The notes under the pieces were generated by a model. The model searched no databases. It was not told where the DNA came from and worked only from the letters and a program-made list of their open reading frames with translations. Positions 43,037 to 53,749 of a stretch of DNA of 64,000 bases are shown here, piece after piece (the first letter of the stretch is position 1; the number at the start of each line of letters is the position of its first letter). This DNA is from Liopterus haemorrhoidalis (lineage: Eukaryota; Arthropoda; Insecta; Coleoptera; Dytiscidae): positions 1,550,001 through 1,614,000 of the forward strand of contig OZ020625.1 in NCBI GenBank assembly GCA_963971575.1, given 5' to 3'. The translations under genes and the position numbers were made by a program.

Positions 43037-44700
43037 AGGTCATATTGAAAACTAATGCCTCCATGGCCATAACTTTTATAATAACGGGCCAGACCGTGTC
43101 AAAAATGGTTTGCCATTTACCTTAAGTATCTGTACTGAAGTCCTCCTAGCGGAGATTCTCAGCAACATCGCGTTTGCGCATGACAGTTCTAAACATGGCG
43201 GCCAGAATGGATGTGCGGTTAAAACAACGAGCTGTCATTGAATTTCTTACTGCGGAGGGTGTAGCGCCCATTGATATCCATCGAAGGTTAAGTGCCGTCT
43301 ACCGTGAGGCGTGCGTTGATGTGAGCACTATTAGGAGGTGGGTAAGGATTGTGAAAGACGCAAGTCCTACTGAAACGGATGTCCTTGATCGGGCACGCAG
43401 TGGCTTACCAGTGTCTGCATGTGGTGAAAGGCAGGTGGCTCTTGTGGATGAACTGGTTCGTGAGAATCGACGGTGTAAACAAACTGATATAGCCAACAAG
43501 GTGGGTATTTCACAAGAAAGAGTACGCTCGGCCTCTCACAAGTCAGATAACGCGCGGAGCACTGGAGAAGTTTGGGTTTCATGACGTTTTATCTCATCCA
43601 CCTTATAGCCCAGATCTTACGCCTTGTGACTTCTTTCCTTAAGGGGGGGTATGGTCAGAGCAGCACATTTTATACCCATTTTCAAGATTTTTTTTTAGAA
43701 AACTGTTAATAGTAACTTGATTGGGATAATACCTACAGTAAAGAACAACCTTTGAAGAGTATCCAAAAAAAAATTTATTGAAAAATATCGAAAATTAAGC
43801 TCGTGACATGAATTTGAAATTTTCGTTCAGGACAAAGAGTTGATTTGCGGTGAGACACATAACTAATGACTGGATCATCTAAAACAAAAAAAAACAAAAA
43901 TATTTCGTTAGTTTATGAGTTTCTTAAGGTAACGCTGTCGAGATATTTTTTTTTCTTGCTTATTTTTTTTTATGGAAGTTTTTACAACTGAAAACAGAAA
44001 TTTCGAAAAAAAAAATTCCGTTTCGTTTATTTGACTAAAATGTTTGATTAAAATGTTCGTTTATTTGACTTCAAACTTATACCAAAAATTAAATAATCTA
44101 GATATTTGAAAAAACTCGACAGCGTTACCTCAAGAAACTCATAAACTAACGAAATATTTTTGGTTTTTTTGTTTTAGATGATCCAGTCATTAGTTATGTG
44201 TCTCACCGCAAATCAACTCTTTGTCCTGAACGAAAATTTCAAATTCATGTCACGAGCTTAATTTTCGATATTTTTCAATAAATTTTTTTTTGGATACTCT
44301 TCAAAGGTTGTTCTTTACTGTAGGTATTATCCCAATCAAGTTACTATTAACAGTTTTCTAAAAAAAAATCTTGAAAATGGGTATAAAATGTGCTGCTCTG
44401 ACCATACCCCCCCCCTTAAGGAACCTTTCAAGGGCAAGCGTTTCTCTTCGGATGCAGAGGTGATAGTAGAGGTGCGGAAATGGTGCCATGGGAAGTCTTC
44501 AGACTTTTTCCGTGACGGACTTGAAAAACTCGTACCACGCTGGCGTAAATGTATTACTGTCAATGGCGATTATGTGGAAAAGTGAATATATCAGTCCGTA
44601 GAGGACAGTTTATACTATTATTTCACATTTATATGTAAACCATATATCAATTACTAATAGAATTATAGCCATGGAGGCATTAGTTTTCAATATACCCTCG
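43037..44700 (+). pseudogene. Mariner family F, split by foldback FB2
   Basis: TIRs share TATTGAAAACTAATGCCTCC (outer bases AAGGTCA / ACGAGGGTA). Transposase starts near 43195 (MAARMDVRLKQRAVIEFLTA ... STIRRWVRIVKDASP) through QTDIANKVGISQERV. A deletion then joins to the third-D region (HPPYSPDLTPCDFF, frameshifted), cut by the foldback at 43643. It resumes at 44420 as EPFKGKRFSSDAEVIVEVRK to KCITVNGDYVEK and stop. The central catalytic part is missing. Confidence 0.88.
43643..44415. mobile_element. Foldback FB2, copy 2 (773 bp) with TTAA duplication
   Basis: Nearly the entire length is an inverted repeat (arms about 350 bp). Ends GGGGGGGTATGGTCAGAGCA / reverse. TTAA at 43639-43642 and 44416-44419; deleting it restores mariner reading. 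It shares core words with 32550-33282. TTAA plus G-run ends would fit a Kolobok- or piggyBac-type mobiliser (inference). Confidence 0.9.
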
Positions 44701-44702
44701 TA

Positions 44703-45129
44703 CTTATCTGCATAGTCACTATTTAGATTGAGATTATTGCCATGCTTAGTGACTAATTTTTGGATACATTTATCGTAAAAATTCTTTTACAAGTTCAATT
44801 TGTCACTGTCCATTTCACTTGTTATATTTTGATGGTTTTTTATCCAGTTAAAAATTCTCATATTTCATTTTGAAATATTTAAACTGATATCAATGAGGCA
44901 ATAATTTTTGGTGTTATAATTTACGTTCTCAAATATTGGGTAATAAAAAGAACTTTGACACGAGGGTGGTTTTGACCTTTGCGGTCTATAACTTCAATCT
45001 GACCCTTGCGTCTTTTAGTATTCATTGAAAATGAATTCGACCGCCACACCTATTGAAAATATTTTATTCTTGAAGTCGAGAGACGTTTCTAGGAATATTG
45101 GAAGGTTCTATTGAAACAAACTCGAAATA
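44703..45129. other. Unassigned 430 bp
   Basis: No gene or repeat recognised. Confidence 0.35.
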
Positions 45130-45875
45130 TAGGCTATTCTAGACGTTTAGGCGGAACTAACTGGAATTTTCATTTTTGTAAGTTGTCATGAGCTCTTCTT
45201 TTATACCCTTTTCACACTAGAACTTTAAGACGAGTGATCTTAAAGTTCACCGATGTTTAAGATCGGTATGCTTTCACACTTGATGTTTAAATCTCTGCTG
45301 CTGTCATCAGCTACAGTAATTTTGTCCTTAAGTTACCGTCATGAAATTACCAGTTTTGAACTGTCTGCGCAGACGCACATTTTGAATTATTATAAACAAT
45401 TAAGGACATTTCATTTCATTCTACAATAAAGGCACTACAATAAAGAATATAATACACCTGTATTAACATGTAAGTCGATACATTTTATCTCAATTATTGT
45501 ATCTCTGTATTTTATTAAACACATTATTAAAATACATAATTTTATTATATCAATAAGTATAAACTTCTTATAACGTCGATATAATACAGTATTCTTGTTT
45601 ATGATAATATAAAATGTTGACAGCACAAATTCAAGGAGTATTTTTTTATAATAGAAATTATTTTGGCAATGCGGACGAAGTTTAAGACGCAGATCTCTGT
45701 CTTGAACATCGCTTGTATTTAGACGAGGCCATACGGTTTCACATTAGCGTTTAAAGACACATTCACTTTAACATCCGATCTTAAAGATCTAGTGTGAAAA
45801 GGGTATTATGGTTGGAAGTATGATTTTGCTGAATAAAATTATTAAAAGCCTCACTTAATCGGTAAAAGTTACAGT
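45130..45875. mobile_element. Short-form MITE split by the 598-bp element
   Basis: Left part GGCTATTCTAGACGTTTAGG then CGGAACTAACTGGAATTTTC; right part CACTTAATCGGTAAAAGTTA. Both match the MITE copies at 6069-6520. The insertion lies at a TA (45204-45205). Confidence 0.6.
45206..45803. mobile_element. 598-bp TIR element (CCCTTTTCACACTAG family), copy 2
   Basis: Same length as 1779-2376 but in opposite internal orientation; TA on both sides (45204-45205, 45804-45805). Internal identity with copy 1 is high along the whole length. The 63-codon ORF shared by both is unlike known proteins. Confidence 0.85.
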
Positions 45876-46802
45876 CGGACAGATCTGTCCTGGCCGAGCG
45901 TGAAACATGCGCGTGAAATTTGTAGTGGGGATTATAACTTTGGCGAATTGCATGATTTCCTACACACGCATTCAAAATATATTAAATATTAAAATCATGG
46001 AGACAAAAAACAAACTGAGAAATAATTAGCAATGTTCTTAATTTTTGTAAGCCTAAATTATTTACAATCTACTTAAAATTACTGGAGTTTGGAAAAAGAT
46101 GCGGGACGGGGGTGCTATGGCCAATAAACAAGTCGACAAAGTGAACGTCAAATGCAGTTATCACTTAAATCAAGCAGCTACGTTTCTATAGTTTTGTTGT
46201 TCGACTGTGATGGGAGGAACTTGTGTTTGTAGACGTACCTAACTGATAAATATAATGTACACGTGTAAGAATGTGAACTTGTTTCTTTGACTGTTCTCTG
46301 TATCTGTCTCTGTCTTTCATAGTGCCATCTCTATGCGCACCATAAGCCCCGCCCGGGTATGTGAGGTCTGTCCAGCTGTACTAAAATTGAAAATCTATAC
46401 TCTATGTCAAATTAGAAAATAATAGATAGCGCTGCGAATCGAGTACGATTTACACAGAACAAATACAGTATAGCGGGAAATTTAAAATAAGTTACAACTA
46501 GGGCATGGGCGTAGTAACAGGGTTAGCCAGTGATTTTTTTTTTAATATAAAAAAGGAATTGGTTAATAAGATATTGAAATAAACAAGGCAAATAATACAC
46601 TTACGTTATTTATACGACATAAATTCAGTATAATGGGAAATTTTTAGTTAAAAAAATTATTAATTTTTAAAAACTTTGTATTATATATAAAAAGAGAGAT
46701 TTGGCTAAAATAGTTTAAATAAAGCAATAAATCAAAATATATCTTCAGAGCTACAGTTTCTTATTTAAATATTTATTGTAAATAAAAATTAAAAATGTAT
46801 AC
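45876..46802. other. Unassigned 930 bp
   Basis: Includes a less AT-rich segment (about 46080-46500) without a convincing ORF. No transposon ends recognised. Confidence 0.35.
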
Positions 46803-47697
46803 GATTTAGTAAATTAAGTAACCGGACTGATTTTTTATTTTATTTTATTTTTTTAATTGCAATAGAATTATAATTCAATTGTTTCCCTCAAAATAACTTC
46901 CTTGGGAAGCCACACAGCGCTGGAGACGGTTCTTCCAATCCTCATAGCAGTACTGGAACTCGGATACTGGAATAACTTTCATCTGGTCGGTTAGAGACGT
47001 TTGAATGTTTTCGAGTGTCCCAAAATGACGTCCCTTGAGGTGATTTTTCAATCTTGGGAAGAGGAAAAAGTCACAAGAACTCAAGTCAGGCGAATAAAAA
47101 GGCTGAGGAGCCACAGGAATGTTTTTACTGGCCAAAAACTCGTTTATTGAAATTGCTGTGTGACAAGGCGCATTGTCATCCCCAATTCACTGGTCAAAAT
47201 CTGATGAACGGTAGTATCAAATTCAACTCTTCCCCGATCATTCTGACTGTCAACCGACGATCTGAACGCACAAAATCCCGGATTCTGTCGACATTTTCAT
47301 CGGTTCTTAAAGATGAAGGCCTTCCGCTGCGTGATTCATCTTCAATCAACTCTCTTCCTTCTGAAAATGCCTTAAACCACCAAAAAACCTGGGTCCTTGA
47401 CAAAACACTGTCTCCGTAGGCCTGCTGGAGTTTTGCAAAAGTTTCCGTTACACTGTTCGCAAGTCTGAAGCAAAATCTGATAGCACACCGTTGCTCGTTT
47501 ACTCATTTTTAGAACGCACCAGAAAAAACTGTTTCACGTAAAAAATCACTACGGACAACAAAATTACTCTAGCGAGTTCAAACTCGTACTGAAAGCGTAT
47601 CACATATTCATCTACCGCCCCTTCAAGTTCCACGTCCCAAATGTTGTCAGATCAAACGCTATGTTGCCAGTCCAGTTACTTAATTTCCCACCTAGTG
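46803..47697 (-). pseudogene. Mariner family A, internally deleted, both ends present
   Basis: TIR-like ends TAAATTAAGTAACCGGACTG and (minus) TAAGTAACTGGACTGGCAAC. The minus strand carries the leader, N-terminal region (VLSRTQVFWWFKAFSEGREL ... RMIGEELN) and, after GATGACAATGCGCC, the C-terminal third (NEFLASKNIPVAPQPFYSPD ... GSYFEGNN). The deletion junction is the same as in the copy at 25.9 kb, so a deleted form has itself spread. Confidence 0.88.
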
Positions 47698-48357
47698 TGA
47701 TCAAATAACAGCGAAGTGAAAAATAATATATATATATTTTTTTTTGTTACCAAGTAACTTCTTAAGATTTATAAGCGTAGTGGTTAAGTAATTTACACAC
47801 CTCGAATGTTTTATCGGTATGTTGCAAGTAGTCGATAAAAATTATTTCTCGAGAATCCAAAATACGTTAGCCATAACTAGAAATTTTTAATGACTATGTC
47901 TACAAGTTCATTCGATTAGATGTTGAATTCTTACTATAACTTTATAATGGACAAGTTGGAAAGGTACATTAACTATTTTTAAGTAATATAAATGACACAT
48001 TTTCCCGGGAGAAGTCTTTTTAAAAAGTTTCCAACTTTCAACACGACTTGATGAGATGTCAACCGAACAGATGATAGATTGGGAAAGATTTTATATTATC
48101 AACAGATCTTATAAACTGTCGAAATTTTTTTAAATCTACGAATATATGTGTTAATAGTGTAATGTCAAATTGAAATTATCCACATCAAGGGTTTTAATAT
48201 TTGATAGGAAATTAACAGACACTTTCTGCTAAAGCCCTATGCTAGGGGACATATAACTATTTAAATAATCATTAGGTTATCATGATACCGTTAGTGATAT
48301 GCTAACAGGTATATCAACATATGCTTTCTGAATTGATGACAATTAAAAATATATATA
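47698..48357. other. Unassigned, with a mariner A terminus
   Basis: TTAAGTAATTTACACACCTC at 47784 is a family A terminus without the rest. Otherwise no gene. Confidence 0.4.
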
Positions 48358-49728
48358 CAGTGAATTTATTTTTTAATGCATCATGTACTATGTCATTACA
48401 ATGTATACAGTTTTTGACAGCAATATAAATCGTGTTCATTTTCATTTGCAACATTGACAATTAGTGTGTATACTTTTGCTCATTGCTGATTTAAAAATTA
48501 ATCAACATGTATACAGATGAAGAAAAAATAATGGTAACTTGGTATAACTCCCAAATGAGTTTAAGAGAAGTTTCTGTTGTATTTAGTGCAACTTATCCAG
48601 ATCGGCCAATACCAAATCCCTCTACAATTTCAAGACTACTTAATAAATTTAATCGCGAAGGATGTCTTAAGTCAAAACATAATAAAAAAAGAAGAACATC
48701 CCACGTGCTTACAGAAGAGAAGCAGTTGGAAATATTACTACAAGTGGAAGTAAACAATCAAAATACTTTAAGATAAATTGCACAAACCGTTGGTGTCAAT
48801 ATTGCATCTGTTTTTAACTTCTTAAAAGTTTCGATCATACAAATTTCAAAATCATCAAGAATTGTTAGAAAGGGACGCAGCAGTACGTTGGATTTTTGTT
48901 TTGAAATGTTTGAAAAAATTCATTCCCACCCAACAATGCATCAAAGAATTTTATTTACTGACAAAGCAACGTTTACTCTAAATGGTGAAGTGCACAGATA
49001 AAATTTTAGGTACTGGAGTCGAGAAAATTTACATTTGTTTCATTCCTCCCGAACTCAACGGCCGCAAAAATTATGTTTGGGCAGGGATAATAGGAACCAA
49101 TATTATGCCTTTTTTTATTGACGGTAACCTTAATGCCACATCTAGCCCTTTTGCAAAACCAAATATTACCTGCGTTGCGTAACCTTAATATTAATGGACA
49201 AGTATGGTTTCAACATGATGGCGCACAAGTCCATTATTCTAGTATAGTTAAAAAATATTTACATAGAACTTTCCCAAATAGCTGGATTGGAAGAGGAGGG
49301 TCGATGAATTGGCCAGCGAAATCTCCGGATTTGGCACCCAATGTTTTTTTTATTGGGGATATTTAAAGGCAAAAGTATATAATGCAGAACTTAGGGATGT
49401 TGCTGAACTGCAAGACAAAATTGTTCAAGCATCCAACAATATACTTCAAGAGCAATTGCTGAATGTTTTGAATCATTTTTATGATCGCTTAACATTTTGT
49501 ATGCAAGTAAACGAAGAAACTTTTGAACACTTATTATAAGTTTTTATTAGTTATTTATTTATTATTATTATTTTTTTTTTTATTTGTATTTTCAATAAAA
49601 TATTTTGATTTTGTGAGTAAATATGGTTTTTTCTATGTTGCAAATGAAAATGAATACGATTTATATTGCTCTCAAAAACTGTATCCATGGTAATGACATA
49701 GTACATGTTGCAAAAAATAAATTCACTG
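48358..49728 (+). mobile_element. DD41D element, family D, copy 2
   Basis: Long inverted ends beginning CAGTGAATTTATTTTTTAAT, flanked by TA. It is 1371 bp, the same arrangement as 23188-24552. Confidence 0.92.
48507..49539 (+). pseudogene. DD41D transposase, family D, copy 2
   Basis: Reads MYTDEEKIMVTWYNSQMSLR for 89 codons to a stop in NTLR*IAQTVG, then frames shift. The first catalytic motif is altered (LFTDKATFTLNGEV, retaining D but with K for E), the second is VWFQHDGAQVHYS, the third reads NWPAKSPDLAPNVFF, where V replaces the last catalytic D. The end VNEETFEHLL and stop are kept. Clearly inactive. Confidence 0.9.
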
Positions 49729-49829
49729 TATACAAACCAATGTTTCGATCTTTGGAATCGACTGAATGTGTTTCTGTCGCATCTTAAGAAAGACCGAAAA
49801 GTGACAGTGTACAAGATTTCCTGTAACCA

Positions 49830-49961
49830 GGGGTCTAATTCTATAAGCTTGTCGACAGTTCGTTTTACAGTATCCTGTCGAAAGTTCTTCGAGTACAGTA
49901 TGGGTAATAGTGACTTTGGCAGTGTGGAAGTAACTGTCCATAAGTTATAGAATAGACCCTC
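49830..49961. mobile_element. Short MITE just upstream of an RGS exon
   Basis: Left GGGGTCTAATTCTATAAGCT and right (reverse) AGGGTCTATTCTATAACTTA are imperfect TIRs over about 130 bp, with a central CGACAGTTCG..CTGTCGAAAG palindrome. It ends 55 bp before the splice acceptor of the first visible RGS exon. Confidence 0.65.
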
Positions 49962-50016
49962 TACTGTCTTATAAGGATTGAGTAATTTATTTTAAGAATT
50001 TTTATTTTGTTTCCAG

Positions 50017-50164
50017 ATGGAGGGGCTGGTGCGAGAAATGCAGGATCCGGAAAACGGCGTTCCGGTTCGTAGCCAGAAGCTATTCCTTACTTCCATACCA
50101 TCTGCTTTTATGGGTTACGATCTTATAGAGTGGCTCATGGAGAGGCTTTCCATCGAGGAGTCTG
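50017..50164 (+). CDS. R7 RGS exon a: DEP domain, first half
   Basis: The acceptor TTTCCAG precedes ATGGAGGGGC; donor TCTG/GTACGT, phase 1. Encodes MEGLVREMQDPENGVPVRSQ and FMGYDLIEWLMERLSIEES, the start of the DEP fold (I.S.....F.G.DLI.WL). Homologues carry an N-terminal extension before this methionine. Confidence 0.93.
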
Positions 50165-53100
50165 GTACGTACACGACGTCTTCATCACTATCATCTTCCA
50201 TCTTTCAAATCCATTGCTTCCAATTTCTTACCATCACCATTAAATTAAATTTTTTCTCTTTTCGATTTATTTAAATTCATTTTGTTAACAGACATTTCAT
50301 TTTGCACCTTTTCTTTCTCCACCATTTAGTCCAAAATATTTTGCTAATGATGGTTTTGTTTTACAGAAGCGCTTAACATCGCCAATCAGCTGTGTCAGTA
50401 CGGGTATTTTTTTCCCGTCAGTGACTCCAAGAATCTCGTTGTTAAAGATGACAGCTCGTTATACCGTTTTCAGGTGAGATATTTTACTAATTTTGTATCC
50501 TAAATCCTGGATATCGTTGATTACCTATATATCTGTTTTGTATAATAAATATGGCGTTAACGAAATTATGTAGAATTCACTGATCTTCCAAAATACCCTT
50601 AATGCTTCCTTTAAGTTGTACTACCTACTAGGTTATATTCAGATCTTTAGATAATCAACTACCTGTTATTAATAACATAAAGAACATCTACTAAAGGAAC
50701 AGGAAGGCCCTAGAAAGGGTAAAGACATTGAAATATTGTGTCAAGTGGTGTAAATGTAAACTTTTTACCGACCGGCACACATACCGGTCTATTCTGTATC
50801 TTGTTAAAATTTTAACCTTGTTTCTTATTCTGTATCTCAGGTTATAACCCAAGCGTTAAATTATTATTTTTACCGACCGCCAACATATATAAGGGAGGTA
50901 TTGTGACCATACCGATTTTGACATTTCGATGGATCTCCACGAATTGAGGTCCCTACTTAAACCAACTTAGCTCTGAACGCTTTATTATTGACATTTTTTA
51001 AGACTAATGATTTTGTTTTTAGACTCCGTATTATTGGCCGTGGCAGCATCGTACTCCGGACAACGTGGAGTACGCCATCTATCTGGCGAAACGTACCCTT
51101 CGTAACAAGCAAAGGCATGGTCTGGAAGAATACGAACTAGAAGCTTTGAACAACCTGCGCAAGAACCTCCAGAACAAGTGGGATTTCATCACCCTGCAGG
51201 CTGAGGAACAAGTAAGAATAACTATAGATTGACAAACAACTTTAACCGCAGCTTACACCCGACGAGTTTGCTACTCGCTTATAAATTTAGGGTAAGATGG
51301 GTAATTGGTCGGTAACCTATGGGAAAACTGCAATAATATAGTCGGATTGCTGATATATAACTGTTTCATGTATGCATCAAGTAATGCATTCATATAATAA
51401 TCTAGTTACCATTTTTCAGCGATTTTAAAAATGTTTTTTGTTATTTGTCTTAGCTGTCAGTGTCTGTTAATAATATCAATTAATAGAGCTTGCGGCCAAT
51501 TATTAAATTCACAAACTTTAATTTTAACTGCTGCAATATTTGAATTCCGAAAAAGAAAACAATGGGCCACTTATTTCTCTATCTTGTGTCCATCAAAGAG
51601 TAGCAGCTGCCTTAATGATTTCAGAATAAACAATTCGTAGAATTATAAAATGTAATAAATCTGAACTTCTCACTAACAAAATCACGAGAAAACGAAGGAA
51701 ATTAAAATCTGAACCAGTTTATTTTATTGATACATTGGTACAAACGTATGGTCATGAAGTACTAAGATTACCTCCTTATCACTGCCAGTTTAACCCCATT
51801 GAACTAATTTGGGGTATAACAAAAAATTATTATGATAGACATATTGGTCAAAACGGATATAGTAATAACGAAGTCTTTAAAAAGGGGCAAGTAGCCTGTG
51901 ATCAAATTAGTTGTGAAACTTGGGCAAAATCTGTTAAAAATGTCGAAAAATTAATAAATGAATGGTGGGAATGGGAAAGGATTGTTGATGGTATTAATCC
52001 AATAATAATAAATACAAGAAATGACAGCGATAGTTCAGATGACGACGATATCATGCATTACAGTGACTAATTTTTTTTAAATAAAAATAAACATTTAAAT
52101 ACAACTTGTAGCAATATATTATATGAATAAATATATTTTTACTTAATATTTTATTACTTTGTACTTAGGGGAAACATAAAAATTTAATTTAATTAAACAA
52201 CAAATTATAATCCAAAATTTAGGTATGAGTATAAGTTTTTCCTTATTTATAATTATTACCTTAAAATTAATAATTTTGTTTGTTTGAGTACTGCTGTGAA
52301 TTTATTTTCGTGCCCTAATTAGTAAAGATATCTACGAATCATGCCGTCTCTTTCAAATGTTTTGTTTTTTATTAACTTGGGTCACTATACGTTACTATGG
52401 GTATGCAAATAATTATAATGATACAGACAGAGAAAGCATATAGTATTGTTCATCGATACTTGTAGCAACGAACAGTCACCTATCAGCAATCCGACTATAA
52501 TTACAATTTTCATACAAAATATTTTATTAAAGCAGTAGCATTCAACTACTTCCAATAGACAATCAATTGTAAAAGTTAAATTTCTTTTCAAGTTTAAACT
52601 AATTAAATAATGTATATATTTTTAGGGTTTTGTAGGTATGACCACTAAAAATCCTTATAACCTCACTGATGTGCCTGTCTGTCTGTCTGAGAATAACTCA
52701 GAGAACATGGTTTATAAAAATTGTAAATAATAATGGACCAAGGTAATATCCTTGAGGCACTCCAGATGCAATATTAACAAATGAACAAGTATATATATTT
52801 ATTATATGAATGAAATGTGTGAAAATTCACAATTTACTACAATTTTTAACAAAAAAAAAAAATAAATAATAATTATTTTATTTATTCTTTGTTGATTGAG
52901 GCTTAAAATTTTTTCACGGGAGTTTCGTGTGTTTGACGGTTATCGATGTGTCATTTCCCGATGTTACTGATTTAGTCGGCTTAGTTTAACAATATCTTTT
53001 TTCCTTTTGTATGGTGCACAGGTGAAGTTGGCTAAGGAACGAAAGAAAGGTGACAAGATCGTGAGTGATAGCCAAGAGAGGGCCTACTGGAGGGTGTATA

Positions 53101-53718
53101 GGCCTCCTCCAGGCTTTGTTAGCAGCTTGGAACAATGTCCGGTACCAAATAGAAGAAATGGAAGTAGGCAAAGGAGAAGAACGATCGAAGACTGCAAAAG
53201 AGAGGTAAGAAAATAATACATTTTGTTTGAAAAATTTGTTTGTTATGTATTTAGGACCTTAGAAGTTCAAAAATTTAAACTGCAGGTCTTTATCTCTTTT
53301 AGTTTCTGAGATATGACCGTTCAAAAATGAAAATTACTACATTTTGAGAGTTTTTCCAAACAGGCCTCGTCAAAAATGGGTCGGACAAGTAAGGCCTTAA
53401 TTTTTTCCTAAGGCAAGTAACTAGTGAAAAATCAAAAAATTCAAACGGGAGGTCTCCATCTACTATCGTTTTTGAGATACAATTTTTTTAATACTTGGAA
53501 AAACTATTGATTTTGATGTGATTATAGAGCTTCTTACACTTATTAAATACCTACAAAACCCTGAAATGTGTGAAAATTCACACTTCACTTCAATTTTTAC
53601 CGACCGCCAACATATATAAGGGAGGTATTGTGATCATACCAATTTTGACATTTCGAGATTTCGATGGATCTCCACGAATTGAGGTCCCTACATAACGTTT
53701 TGAGCATGATGTCTGTTG

Positions 53719-53749
<31 letters not shown>

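Noticed and set aside
43299..43582. Minus-strand ORFs at 43.3-43.6 kb
   Set aside because: They are shadows of the plus-strand mariner transposase, whose helix-turn-helix motifs are clear.
50017..50019. The ATG at the start of the first visible RGS exon as the true start codon
   Set aside because: It lies directly after a good splice acceptor and aligns with an internal methionine in other R7 proteins, so upstream coding exons are expected.
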